Shown here piece after piece: positions 30,025 to 40,618 of a stretch of 64,000 nucleotides of DNA; the stretch's first letter is position 1, and each line of letters starts with the position of its first letter. Made by a program: the position numbers and the translations under genes. Source of the DNA: Allobrachymonas chironomi DSM 19884 (GTDB lineage: Bacteria > Pseudomonadota > Gammaproteobacteria > Burkholderiales > Burkholderiaceae_C); contig NZ_KB894768.1 in assembly GCF_000374625.1 (NCBI RefSeq), forward strand, positions 109,232-173,231. Direction: 5' to 3'. Under the pieces are notes generated by a model. That model made no database searches. It worked only from the letters and a program-made list of their open reading frames with translations, and was not told the origin of the DNA.

Positions 30025-31602
30025 TCATGCCGGTTTGCGCAGGAACATCTGGTAGACCGGGTTCTGCGTTTCCTCGACATAGGGATAGCCCAGCGAATGC
30101 AGGAATTCCTGGAACGGGACGTTGTCCTCGGGCGGAGCCTGGATGCCGACCAGCACCTCGCTGTAGTCGGCGCCCTGATTGCGGTAGTGGAACAGGCTGA
30201 TGTTCCAGTCCGGGTTGAGCATGCTGAGAAAGCGCATCAGCGCGCCCGGACGCTCGGGGAATTCGAAGCGCAGCAGGCGCTCGTTGCCGGCGACCGAGCT
30301 CGGGCCGCCCACCATGTAGCGGATATGGCCCTTGGCCAGCTCGTTGTCCGTCAGGTCCAGCGTATCGAAGCCGTTTTCATGCAGCTTCTGCGCGATCATC
30401 TGGCTTTCGCCCTTGCCGTGGGTGGAGATGCCGATATACACATGCGCCTGCTGGCTGCTGTGCATGCGGTAGTTGAATTCGGTCACGCTGCGCGGACCGC
30501 CATCCAGGTTGTCGATCAGGGCGCACAGGCGGCGGAAGCTGCCGCGTTCCTCGGGGATGGTGACGGCAAACAGGCCTTCGCGTTCTTCGCCGATCTCGGC
30601 GCGCTCGGCGACAAAGCGCAGGCGGTCGAAGTTCATGTTGGCACCGCAGAGCACGGCGGCAAAGGTCTGGCCGCTGATCTGGTGCTGATCCACATACTGC
30701 TTGATGGCGGCCACGCCCATGGCGCCGGCCGGCTCGACGATGCTGCGGGTATCGACGAAGATGTCCTTGATGGCGGCGCAGACGGCATCGGTATCGACGA
30801 TCACGTAGTCGTCCAGCAGCTCGCGGCAGAGGCGGAAGGTTTCCTCGCCGACCAGCTTGACGGCGGTGCCGTCGGAGAACAGGCCGACATCGTCCAGCGC
30901 CACGCGCTCGTTGCGCTGCACCGATTGCCACATGGCATCGGAATCGTCCATTTGTACGCCGATCACCTTGATGCCGGGGTTGACCGCCTTGATGTAGCTG
31001 GCCACGCCGGCCGCCAGTCCGCCACCGCCAATGGCGACGAACACGGCATCGAGATCGGCATGGGGCAGGGTCTGCACCTGGCGCAGCATTTCCATGGCGA
31101 CCGTGCCCTGACCGGCGATCACATCGGGGTCGTCAAACGGGTGGATGAAGGTCAGGCCCTGCTCATCCTGCAGCTTGACGGCGTGCTGATAGGCATCGCT
31201 ATAGCTTTCGCCGGCCAGCACGACATCGCCGCCAAGCGCCTTGACGGCATCGATCTTGAGCTGTGGCGTGGTGGTGGGCATGACGATGATGGCGCGCGTG
31301 CCGAGCTTGCGTGCGCCGAGTGCCACGCCTTGTGCGTGGTTGCCGGCAGATGCGCAGATCACGCCCTTGTGCAGCTGCCCCGGGGTGAGCTGGGCCATCT
31401 TGTTGTAGGCGCCACGCAGCTTGAAGCTGAATACCGGCTGCTGGTCCTCGCGCTTGAGCAGCACGGTGTTGCCAATGCGGCGGCTGAGCACGCGCGCATG
31501 GTCGAAGGCGGTTTCGTGGGCCACATCGTAGACGCGGGCGTTGAGGATCTTGCGCAGATAGTCGTCAGGGCTCAGCGGAGCCGTGGGTTGGGGAGCAGTC
31601 AT
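30025..31602 (-). CDS. ilvA: Threonine ammonia-lyase, biosynthetic
   Basis: It deaminates threonine to 2-oxobutanoate, the first step to isoleucine, using PLP. The 525-residue protein has the PLP lysine in FSFKLRGAYNKM, AIGGGGLAAGVASYIK (phosphate-binding glycine loop) and SAGNHAQGVALGAR. Two C-terminal ACT-like regulatory segments follow (FAVTIPEERGSFRRLC and FRFEFPERPGALMRFL). That length and double regulatory domain mark the biosynthetic, isoleucine-inhibited form. The start MTAPQPTAPLSPDDYL is preferred over a Met 35 codons upstream, which has no family-like sequence. Confidence 0.96.
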   Translation of the reverse strand: MTAPQPTAPLSPDDYLRKILNARVYDVAHETAFDHARVLSRRIGNTVLLKREDQQPVFSFKLRGAYNKMAQLTPGQLHKGVICASAGNHAQGVALGARKLGTRAIIVMPTTTPQLKIDAVKALGGDVVLAGESYSDAYQHAVKLQDEQGLTFIHPFDDPDVIAGQGTVAMEMLRQVQTLPHADLDAVFVAIGGGGLAAGVASYIKAVNPGIKVIGVQMDDSDAMWQSVQRNERVALDDVGLFSDGTAVKLVGEETFRLCRELLDDYVIVDTDAVCAAIKDIFVDTRSIVEPAGAMGVAAIKQYVDQHQISGQTFAAVLCGANMNFDRLRFVAERAEIGEEREGLFAVTIPEERGSFRRLCALIDNLDGGPRSVTEFNYRMHSSQQAHVYIGISTHGKGESQMIAQKLHENGFDTLDLTDNELAKGHIRYMVGGPSSVAGNERLLRFEFPERPGALMRFLSMLNPDWNISLFHYRNQGADYSEVLVGIQAPPEDNVPFQEFLHSLGYPYVEETQNPVYQMFLRKPA

Positions 31603-31827
31603 CGTGGTGCTGTGATACAGGTAAAGAGCAAGGATAACGCCGAATGCCGTGGGGGTGTGCAGCGCAACAACGGTTGCAGCATGGCCTGCTGCAGTGCATG
31701 TTTCCAATTGTGCCTGTCAAAGTTATCATTATGGATTGGCCTGGGCAAGGCAGGGCGTTGTTCCTGTTGCCTTTTCGTGTGCGTGGGCACATGGTCAGGC
31801 CGGTTTTTCCGATCCGAGGTTTTTTCC

Positions 31828-32670
31828 ATGCAAGCAATTTTTACCCGTCGCACTGTCTTTGCCCTGGCCGTTTCCCTGGCGCTGGCGGCCTGTTCCAAGT
31901 CCGAGGCTCCGGCCGCATCGGCTTCTGCCGCAGCCCCGGCCGACAAGGTGATGGTGGCGGCGGCCAATGCCAACTTTGCCCCGTTCGAGTCCATGACGCC
32001 GGAAGGCAAGGTGCAGGGCTTTGACGCCGACCTGATCCAGGCCGTGGCCGAGAAGGGTGGCTTCCAGGTGCGCATGGTGAATACGCCATGGGAAGGCCTG
32101 TTCAACGGCCTGAACCAGGGTGACAGCGATCTGGTGATCTCTGCCGTGACGATTACTGATGCGCGCAAGCAGACGATGGACTTCTCCGAGCCGTATTTCG
32201 AGGCGAAGCAGCTGATCGCCGTGCGTGCCGATTCCGGCGTGGCCTCGCTGCAGGACCTGAAGGATCTGGCCGTGGGCGTGCAGACCGGTACCACCGGCGA
32301 CGAAGTGGTGTCCAAACTGCAGGGCAAGACCAGCGCCAACATCAAGCGCTTTGACACCACGCCGCTGGCCATGAAGGAGCTGGAATCGGGTGGTGTGGCT
32401 GCCGTGGTGGGTGACAACGGCGTGGTGGGCCACTACCTGAAGAACAACAGCACGACCCAGCTGCGTCTGGTTGCCGACGATACCGCCGTGCCGGAGCAGT
32501 ACGGCATCGTGGTGCGCAAGGGCAACACCGAGTTGCTGAACAAGGTGAATGCCGGTCTGCAGGCGATTCGTGCCGATGGCACCTACGACAAGATCTACAC
32601 CCAGTGGTTTGGTGATGCACCGGTGGCCGCTGCCGCTGCCAGCACGGCTGCTTCCGCGGCTTCCAACTGA
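31828..32670 (+). CDS. Polar amino-acid ABC transporter, substrate-binding lipoprotein
   Basis: The 280-residue precursor has a lipoprotein signal ending LAACSKSE. A bilobal solute-binding domain (SBP_bac_3) follows, with FAPFESMTPEGKVQGFDADLIQAVAEKGG, MDFSEPYFEAKQLIAV and a C-terminal YDKIYTQWFGD. The last 20 residues are Ala/Ser-rich. Family members bind glutamine, basic or other polar amino acids; which one cannot be read. GAGG before the ATG supports the start. The permease follows after 103 bases, but no ATPase gene is adjacent. Confidence 0.92.
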   Translation: MQAIFTRRTVFALAVSLALAACSKSEAPAASASAAAPADKVMVAAANANFAPFESMTPEGKVQGFDADLIQAVAEKGGFQVRMVNTPWEGLFNGLNQGDSDLVISAVTITDARKQTMDFSEPYFEAKQLIAVRADSGVASLQDLKDLAVGVQTGTTGDEVVSKLQGKTSANIKRFDTTPLAMKELESGGVAAVVGDNGVVGHYLKNNSTTQLRLVADDTAVPEQYGIVVRKGNTELLNKVNAGLQAIRADGTYDKIYTQWFGDAPVAAAAASTAASAASN

Positions 32671-32773
32671 GTTCTTCCTTCTTCTGCGGCAAGCCGGTGC
32701 CTGAGCGCCGGCCTGCCGGCCGATTTCTGCCTGGAGCAGCGCTTGCCGCCGCCGGGCACACACTGACACCACC

Positions 32774-33499
32774 ATGGATTTACGCTGGGAAATTCTGACG
32801 CCCTATGCGCCCCTGTTCGTCACCGGGGCCTGGATGACCGTGAAGCTGACGCTGATTGCGCTGTCGCTGGGGCTGCTGCTGGGGCTGGGCATCGGCCTGG
32901 TCAACGCGCGCCCGGCCAGCGGCCTGCGCCGCGTGCTGCGCTGGATTCTGCTGGGCTATGTCGGCTTTTTGCGCGGCACACCGCTGTTCGTGCAGATTCT
33001 GCTGGTGCATTTTGCGCTGATGCCGACACTGGTTCACCCGGAGCACGGTCTGCTGCTCAGCGGTGCCGCCGCGCTGGATTTCCGCCAGTCGCATGGCGCC
33101 TTCTTTTCCGGTGCACTGGCGCTGACGCTGAATGCCAGTGCCTATATTTCCGAGATCGTGCGTGCCGGCATCCAGTCGATTGCCCGTGGCCAGATCCAGG
33201 CCGCCGAAAGCCTGGGCCTGGACGAGGTGCAGACCATGCGCTATGTGGTGCTGCCGCAGGCGCTGCGCCGCATGGTACCGCCGCTGGTGAACGAGGCGGT
33301 GACGCTGCTGAAGGATTCCTCGCTGGTATCGGCGATTGGCCTGGCCGAGCTGGCGATGGCGGCGCGTACCGTGGCTGGCGCCCATTCGCGCTACTGGGAG
33401 CCCTTCCTGGCGATTTCGCTGATTTATCTGGTGATGACCAGCGTGATCACGCTGCTGGCGCGCCGGCTGGAGACGCCGGAGGCGCAGCGCGGGCGCTGA
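32774..33499 (+). CDS. Polar amino-acid ABC transporter, permease
   Basis: The 241-residue inner-membrane protein of the HisMQ/GlnP family starts YAPLFVTGAWMTVKLTLIALSLGL. The EAA loop is seen as QAAESLGLDEVQTMRYVVLPQALRRMVPPLVNEAV, where it docks with the ATPase, then LKDSSLVSAIGLAEL. It pairs with the lipoprotein upstream. The gene that would normally follow, a GlnQ-type ATPase, is absent; valS converges instead. Confidence 0.92.
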   Translation: MDLRWEILTPYAPLFVTGAWMTVKLTLIALSLGLLLGLGIGLVNARPASGLRRVLRWILLGYVGFLRGTPLFVQILLVHFALMPTLVHPEHGLLLSGAAALDFRQSHGAFFSGALALTLNASAYISEIVRAGIQSIARGQIQAAESLGLDEVQTMRYVVLPQALRRMVPPLVNEAVTLLKDSSLVSAIGLAELAMAARTVAGAHSRYWEPFLAISLIYLVMTSVITLLARRLETPEAQRGR

Positions 33500-33540
33500 G
33501 CGTATGGCATGCTGTCTGTCCGAGACCGCCTCTGCCCCAT

Positions 33541-33568
33541 GAAAAACGGCCACCCTGAGGTGGCCGTT
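33541..33568 (-). terminator. valS terminator
   Basis: A perfect 10-bp stem AACGGCCACC / GGTGGCCGTT has a 4-base loop. Read on the - strand after valS, it runs into TTTTTC, a canonical intrinsic terminator. On the + strand there is no T-run, so its effect on the permease gene is probably weaker. Confidence 0.85.
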
Positions 33569-33585
33569 GCTGTTGGTGGCCTGGA

Positions 33586-36579
<2,994 letters not shown>

Positions 36580-36742
36580 GGTGTGAAGGCTAGGTCTGGA
36601 GGGCCACGGCAGGCTGCCGGGCGGGATCACAAGGCAAAAGGCATGCGCAGCTTGTCTGGGCATGCCGGTAAAGGATTGATTTTACGTCCTGCGACAGGGC
36701 TTGCAGCAGGTACGCCGATTGCCGACTGTGCCGGTGCGCTCT

Positions 36743-37633
36743 TTACAGCACGTTGAGCGGAATCTTCAGGTAGTGCGTGCCGTTGTCTTCGGCGGGTGGC
36801 AGCTGGCCGGCGCGGATGTTGACCTGCACTGCCGGCAGGATCAGCTTGGGCATGTCCAGCGTTTCGTCGCGGGCCGTGCGCATGCTGACAAAGGCGTCTT
36901 CGTCGATGCCGTCGTGCACGTGGATATTGCCGGCCTTGTGTCGGGCCACGGTGTGTTCGCAAAAGGCGGCCGGGTTGTCGGCCACGCCATCGGCGTAGTT
37001 GTGGCACAGGAAGAGGCGGGTATCGGCCGGTAGCGAGAGCAGGCGGCGCACCGAGTAGAACATCTGGTGCGCATCGCCGCCGGGAAAGTCGCAGCGTGCG
37101 GTGCCGGCATCGGGCGCGAACAGGGTATCGCCGACGAAAACCAGATCGGCTTCGCCTGCGGCCGTGATGACGTGGTAGGCCATGTCGGCCGGGGTGTGGC
37201 CGGGTACGTGCATGGCCTCGATGCGCAGGCTGCCCAGGTCCAGCCCCTGGCCTTCGGACAGCAGCAGGTCGAACTGGCTGCCGTCTGCCGCCAGATCCTT
37301 CAGGTTGTAGATGCCGCGAAAGGTTTTCTGCACGGTGGTGATCGGCTGGCCGATGACGATTTGGCCGCCGAGCTGCTGGCGCAGCCAGGGGGCGCTGGAG
37401 AGATGGTCGGCGTGGGCGTGGGTTTCCAGGATGTATTGCAGCTGCAGCTGGTTGTCTTGCACGAAGCGGATCAGCTGTTCGGCGCTGTCGGTGCGGGTGC
37501 GGCCGGACTTGGGGTCATAGTCCAGCACCGGATCGATGATGGCGCAGGCGCTGCCCGGGCCCTGGTCCAGCACGTAGCTGAAGGTGCTGGAGTAGCTGTC
37601 GAAATAGGGGGTGATACGCACGGCGGCGGTCAT
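36743..37633 (-). CDS. MBL-fold hydrolase, persulfide-dioxygenase-like (Blh type)
   Basis: The 296-residue metallo-beta-lactamase-fold protein has metal motif THAHADH (His72, His74, Asp76, His77), then MHVPGHTPADMAYHV and FVGDTLFAPDAGTARCDFPGGDA. The ETHAHADHLSSAPWLR version and FDSYSSTFSYVL opening match the ETHE1/Blh persulfide dioxygenases, which oxidise glutathione persulfide to sulfite. It lies 18 bases after a TauE/SafE exporter gene on the same strand. That pairing suggests sulfide or persulfide detoxification with sulfite export. A generic glyoxalase-II-like hydrolase is the alternative. Confidence 0.82.
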   Translation of the reverse strand: MTAAVRITPYFDSYSSTFSYVLDQGPGSACAIIDPVLDYDPKSGRTRTDSAEQLIRFVQDNQLQLQYILETHAHADHLSSAPWLRQQLGGQIVIGQPITTVQKTFRGIYNLKDLAADGSQFDLLLSEGQGLDLGSLRIEAMHVPGHTPADMAYHVITAAGEADLVFVGDTLFAPDAGTARCDFPGGDAHQMFYSVRRLLSLPADTRLFLCHNYADGVADNPAAFCEHTVARHKAGNIHVHDGIDEDAFVSMRTARDETLDMPKLILPAVQVNIRAGQLPPAEDNGTHYLKIPLNVL

Positions 37634-37651
37634 GGCAATCTCCTTGGGGGA

Positions 37652-38470
37652 TCAGGACAGGGCGATCAGGCCCGGGGCAAAGGTCTTGAGCAGCAGCAGC
37701 ACGGTGGCCAGCAGCACCAGCACGGCAAATCCGCGCTTGCTCCACAGTGTGGGCACGCGCGCCACCACCATGCGGCTGAACACCATGCCGACACAGGTGG
37801 CGATGACAAAGATCCAGCCCGAAGGCACGATGTCGCTGTGGCCAGCCAGCAGCATCTGCAGCACGGTGGAGCCGGACACCAGGGCAATCACGGCGAGCGA
37901 GGTGACAACAATGCTTTGCTGGGTGAGATTGCTGTAGCGCTGCAGCATCGGCACGATGAAGAAGCCGCCGCCCACGCCCAGCATGCCGGTCATCAGGCCG
38001 GTGGTGGCACCGATGAGGCCCAGCGTGGTGAAATGGGCGGGTGTCCAGGAGAACTTGCCGGTGTCGGGGTTGAGCTTGCAGGGGACATCGCGTTCGTAGC
38101 TGTGGGCGGCTTGCGCCCGGGAGGGTTTTTTCCAGCTGCGCCAGGCCACCAGCAGCATGATGGCGCTGAACAGGATGGCGAGGAAGGCGGCCGGCACCTG
38201 ATGCGCCGCCCACTGGCCGATCGGGGAGAACAGGACTCCCAGTAGCACCATGTAGAGTGCGGCCTTGTAGCGCACATGGCCCAGGCGCAGGCCGTCAGCC
38301 GCGCCGATGGCCGAGCCGAGGCCGACGGCCGCCAGCGCCACCGGCTTGGCGGCCACCATGCCCATGCCGGTCCCCAGCACCAGGGCCGGGATCGACAGAA
38401 TGCCGCCGCCGGCACCGGTCAGGCCCATGACGATGCCAATAAGGAGTCCGAGGAAAATGCTGCTGGTCAT
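37652..38470 (-). CDS. TauE/SafE family sulfite/organosulfonate exporter
   Basis: The 272-residue inner-membrane protein has about eight helices and the twin TauE repeats: LLIGIVMGLTGAGGGILSIPALVLG at the N-terminus, and GATTGLMTGMLGVGGGFFIVPMLQ in the middle. Members export sulfite, sulfoacetate or similar anions. The ATG giving MTSSIFLG is preferred over one 14 codons upstream, because a TATAAT ends only three bases before that upstream ATG, which would leave almost no leader. It forms a unit with the downstream persulfide-dioxygenase-like gene. Confidence 0.85.
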   Translation of the reverse strand: MTSSIFLGLLIGIVMGLTGAGGGILSIPALVLGTGMGMVAAKPVALAAVGLGSAIGAADGLRLGHVRYKAALYMVLLGVLFSPIGQWAAHQVPAAFLAILFSAIMLLVAWRSWKKPSRAQAAHSYERDVPCKLNPDTGKFSWTPAHFTTLGLIGATTGLMTGMLGVGGGFFIVPMLQRYSNLTQQSIVVTSLAVIALVSGSTVLQMLLAGHSDIVPSGWIFVIATCVGMVFSRMVVARVPTLWSKRGFAVLVLLATVLLLLKTFAPGLIALS

Positions 38471-38512
38471 GCGGAGATGGAGATGCGCGGGGCGCAAACG
38501 GTCAAGGTCCAT

Positions 38513-38536
38513 TCATTATATGTAAAAATAAAATGA
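38513..38536 (-). promoter_or_regulatory. AT-rich promoter with imperfect inverted repeat before the TauE/MBL pair
   Basis: An island of A/T in GC-rich DNA contains, on the - strand, TATAAT (38520-38515) and a TGTACA 16 bases upstream as a weak -35. Two arms, 38513-38521 and 38528-38536, match at 8 of 9 positions as an inverted repeat around the -10. That is the layout of an ArsR-type repressor site such as those of BigR/SqrR sulfide sensors (inference). No regulator gene is adjacent. Confidence 0.5.
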
Positions 38537-38553
38537 TGTACAGAGACAGGAAA

Positions 38554-38593
38554 GCCGCTGTGCCGGACCATGGGCAGGTCTGGCAGCAGCGGC
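38554..38593 (-). terminator. Possible terminator after the OsmC gene
   Basis: Arms 38554-38564 and 38582-38593 (GCCGCTG-TGCC and GGCAGCAGCGGC) pair with one bulge. On the - strand they are followed by TTTCC. This would separate the osmC transcript from the TauE promoter. Confidence 0.4.
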
Positions 38594-38615
38594 TGGCATG
38601 GGGCAGCAACCGGAA

Positions 38616-39161
38616 TCAGTCTGCCAGACCGATCTCGAATTGCACCGGGTTGCGGATGGTGTTGGCCACGGGCGAGTAGTAGTTGGCATGCTGCACGATG
38701 GCGTCCAGCTCCTCGCGGCTGGCATCGCCCTCGATCACGACCTTGACGCGTACGGCCTGGAAGCCCATCTGGCCCGGCTCGCGCTCGGCACCGCCGGCAC
38801 CCCAGGCAGCGGAGTTGCCGATGTCGCCTTCCAGAAACACTTCCAGCTTGCTCAGGCGCACCTGACGGTGGGTGGCCACGGCCGTGATGCCCACGGCCAG
38901 GCAGCCGCCCAGACCGGACAGCACCACTTCGCCCGGGGCCGGGGCGGTGTTCTGGCCGAACAGGTGCAGCGGCTCGTCCACCACCACGGCCGGGTGCATC
39001 GGGTCCGGGTTGGTCAGATAGCTCAGCGTGCGGTACTGGCCCACGCAGATGGTGTGGATCTTGTTGGTGCCACGGCGGTCGGGGTTGTTGCGGCCGACTT
39101 CGGCGAATTTTTCCAGGCCTTCGCGATCGATCGGGGCGAGGTATTGGGTGGTTTCAGACAT
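38616..39161 (-). CDS. OsmC/Ohr family protein
   Basis: The 181-residue protein has the OsmC-fold core GEVVLSGLGGCLAVGITAVATHRQVRLSKLEVFLEGD, with Cys87 at the peroxidatic position. The second, resolving Cys expected near the C-terminus is missing: the site reads NYYSPVANT. It may therefore use another thiol (Cys39 is present) or not be a classical Ohr peroxidase. Members handle organic hydroperoxides or reactive sulfur. MSETTQYLAP is taken as start. It is divergent from an AraC-family regulator, which may control it. Confidence 0.85.
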   Translation of the reverse strand: MSETTQYLAPIDREGLEKFAEVGRNNPDRRGTNKIHTICVGQYRTLSYLTNPDPMHPAVVVDEPLHLFGQNTAPAPGEVVLSGLGGCLAVGITAVATHRQVRLSKLEVFLEGDIGNSAAWGAGGAEREPGQMGFQAVRVKVVIEGDASREELDAIVQHANYYSPVANTIRNPVQFEIGLAD

Positions 39162-39257
39162 GGCTGGGCTCCTTGGCAAGTGCAGTGAAACGGAATCGAT
39201 GGGTCCATCTTACGGCGAGGGGTAGAATTCATATCTAAAAATTCACCCAATTTATTG

Positions 39258-40340
39258 ATGAATCGGATCGACATGTCCCCTGACTCAGCCACTTCTGCCG
39301 GCGACATGCTGGCCCGCCTGCTGGCCTGGGCGCGTTTGCGCGGCAGCCTGGACCTGCGCTGCCGCATGCAGCAGCATTTCTGGTTGCCGCACGACCAGGC
39401 GCCGGCCGGGGTGGCGCTGTTTCACACGGTGCTGCGGGGCGGTTGCCGGCTGGGTCTGCCGGATGGCCGCTGGCTGGCCTTGCGGCAGGGCGAGATGGTG
39501 GTGCTGCCGCGCGGACTGGCGCATGCGCTGGCGCCGCTGGAGGGCGACTTGCACGCAACTGCGGGCGAGGACGACACGCAGCGGCCGCTGCAGACTGGTG
39601 ACTGGCTGCCCTTGCGTACCAATATGTCCGGCGCAGACCAGGCTTGTGCTGCCGACAGCATGGATCTGGTGTGCGGGCGTTTTGTCTATGAGGGCGAGGC
39701 AGGGCAATTGCTGCTGCAGGCCCTGCCGGATGTGCTGGTGCTGGGCGGAGAGCCGGAGGCTCCGCTGGCCCAGGGGCTGCAGGTGGTAAGGGTGCCGCTG
39801 GTCTGGCCGCAGGACATGCCGCACGCCGGGGAGGTGCTGCACCCGGTGCTGGCGCTGGTGCAACTGCTGCGCCAGGAAGCGATGGCAGCCCAGCCCGCCG
39901 CGCTGGCCATGGCCGATGTGCTGACGCAGGCGCTGCTGCTGTACATGCTGCGCGCCTATGCCCAGTCGCCGGATGCGCACCGTATTCCGGGGGTGTTCAA
40001 TATCCTGGCAGAGCCGCGTCTGCGCCCGGTAGTGCAGGCCATGTGGCAGCAGCCGGGCGAGGACTGGTCGCTGGACCGTCTGGCGGCGTTGGCCGCCATG
40101 TCGCGGGCCACCTTTACCCGGCATTTTGCAGCCCATGCCGGCATGTCTCCCTGGAATTTCCTGATCCAGTTGCGCATGCTGCAGGGCATGGAGTGGTTGC
40201 GTGACCGCCGCTACAGCATTGCCCGGATTGCCGCCATGACCGGCTACCGCTCGGAATCGGCCTTCAATGTGGCCTTCCGCAAGTACAGCGGCCAGACCCC
40301 GGCGCGCTACCGGCGGGAGCATGGTCTGGCGGAGTCCTGA
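39258..40340 (+). CDS. AraC-family transcriptional regulator with N-terminal cupin domain
   Basis: The 360-residue protein has an N-terminal cupin-like sensing domain (about 15-200; LRGGCRLGLPDGRWLALRQGEMVVLPRGLAHAL) and a C-terminal double HTH (WSLDRLAALAAMSRATFTRHF and YSIARIAAMTGYRSESAFNVAFRKYSGQTPARYR). The ligand is unknown. It may regulate the divergent OsmC gene or the operon downstream. The latter has a sigma-54 promoter, which AraC proteins do not activate, so control of osmC or of itself is more likely. The start is uncertain: ATG at 39258, or 39273 where GGA lies at a good distance. Confidence 0.88.
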   Translation: MNRIDMSPDSATSAGDMLARLLAWARLRGSLDLRCRMQQHFWLPHDQAPAGVALFHTVLRGGCRLGLPDGRWLALRQGEMVVLPRGLAHALAPLEGDLHATAGEDDTQRPLQTGDWLPLRTNMSGADQACAADSMDLVCGRFVYEGEAGQLLLQALPDVLVLGGEPEAPLAQGLQVVRVPLVWPQDMPHAGEVLHPVLALVQLLRQEAMAAQPAALAMADVLTQALLLYMLRAYAQSPDAHRIPGVFNILAEPRLRPVVQAMWQQPGEDWSLDRLAALAAMSRATFTRHFAAHAGMSPWNFLIQLRMLQGMEWLRDRRYSIARIAAMTGYRSESAFNVAFRKYSGQTPARYRREHGLAES

Positions 40341-40359
40341 GCGTCGTTGGTGGCGCTGC

Positions 40360-40374
40360 GCACCGGGCTGGTGC
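40360..40374. promoter_or_regulatory. NtrC-like enhancer palindrome
   Basis: The sequence GCACC-GGGCT-GGTGC matches the NtrC consensus GCACC-N5-GGTGC exactly in both arms. A further half-site GCACCA lies at 40389-40394. The palindrome is centred about 197 bases upstream of the start predicted from the sigma-54 promoter, a usual enhancer distance. Binding by NtrC is inferred. Confidence 0.55.
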
Positions 40375-40537
40375 GTTTTTGATGCACTGCACCAATCCGG
40401 CCCGCGTAATCCCTGATATGGAAATTTCGCATAAGCAAATAACTTTCCCGCATATGCCGATCCGGGCTGTCCATATGCTGCTCCAGTCAGTCGTTGCATA
40501 GGGAGAACGCGACGATGGCCTGACTTCACGGACAAGT

Positions 40538-40552
40538 TGGCACGGGGCTTGC
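40538..40552 (+). promoter_or_regulatory. Sigma-54 (RpoN) promoter of the cyanase operon
   Basis: TGGCACG-GGGC-TTGC matches the -24/-12 consensus (TGGCACG, 4 bases, TTGC) at every conserved position, with GG at 40539-40540 and GC at 40551-40552. Transcription would start near 40564. That excludes a start codon at 40553 for the first gene and supports the ATG at 40619. Such promoters need an enhancer-binding protein such as NtrC. Confidence 0.85.
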
Positions 40553-40618
40553 ATGACCCAGAGCAAGGACGCTGCAACCGGCATGCGTCCGCCGAACTTG
40601 CCTGGATGGAGGAATGTC

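Noticed and set aside
30097..31827. N-terminal extension of about 577 codons in frame with the amino-acid binding lipoprotein
   Set aside because: It is antisense to ilvA. The lipoprotein signal at 31828 with GAGG upstream marks the true start.
40553..40618. Earlier start codon (MTQSKD...) for the first gene of the cyanase operon
   Set aside because: It lies upstream of the transcription start predicted from the sigma-54 promoter and has no ribosome site; the ATG at 40619 has GGAGGAATG.
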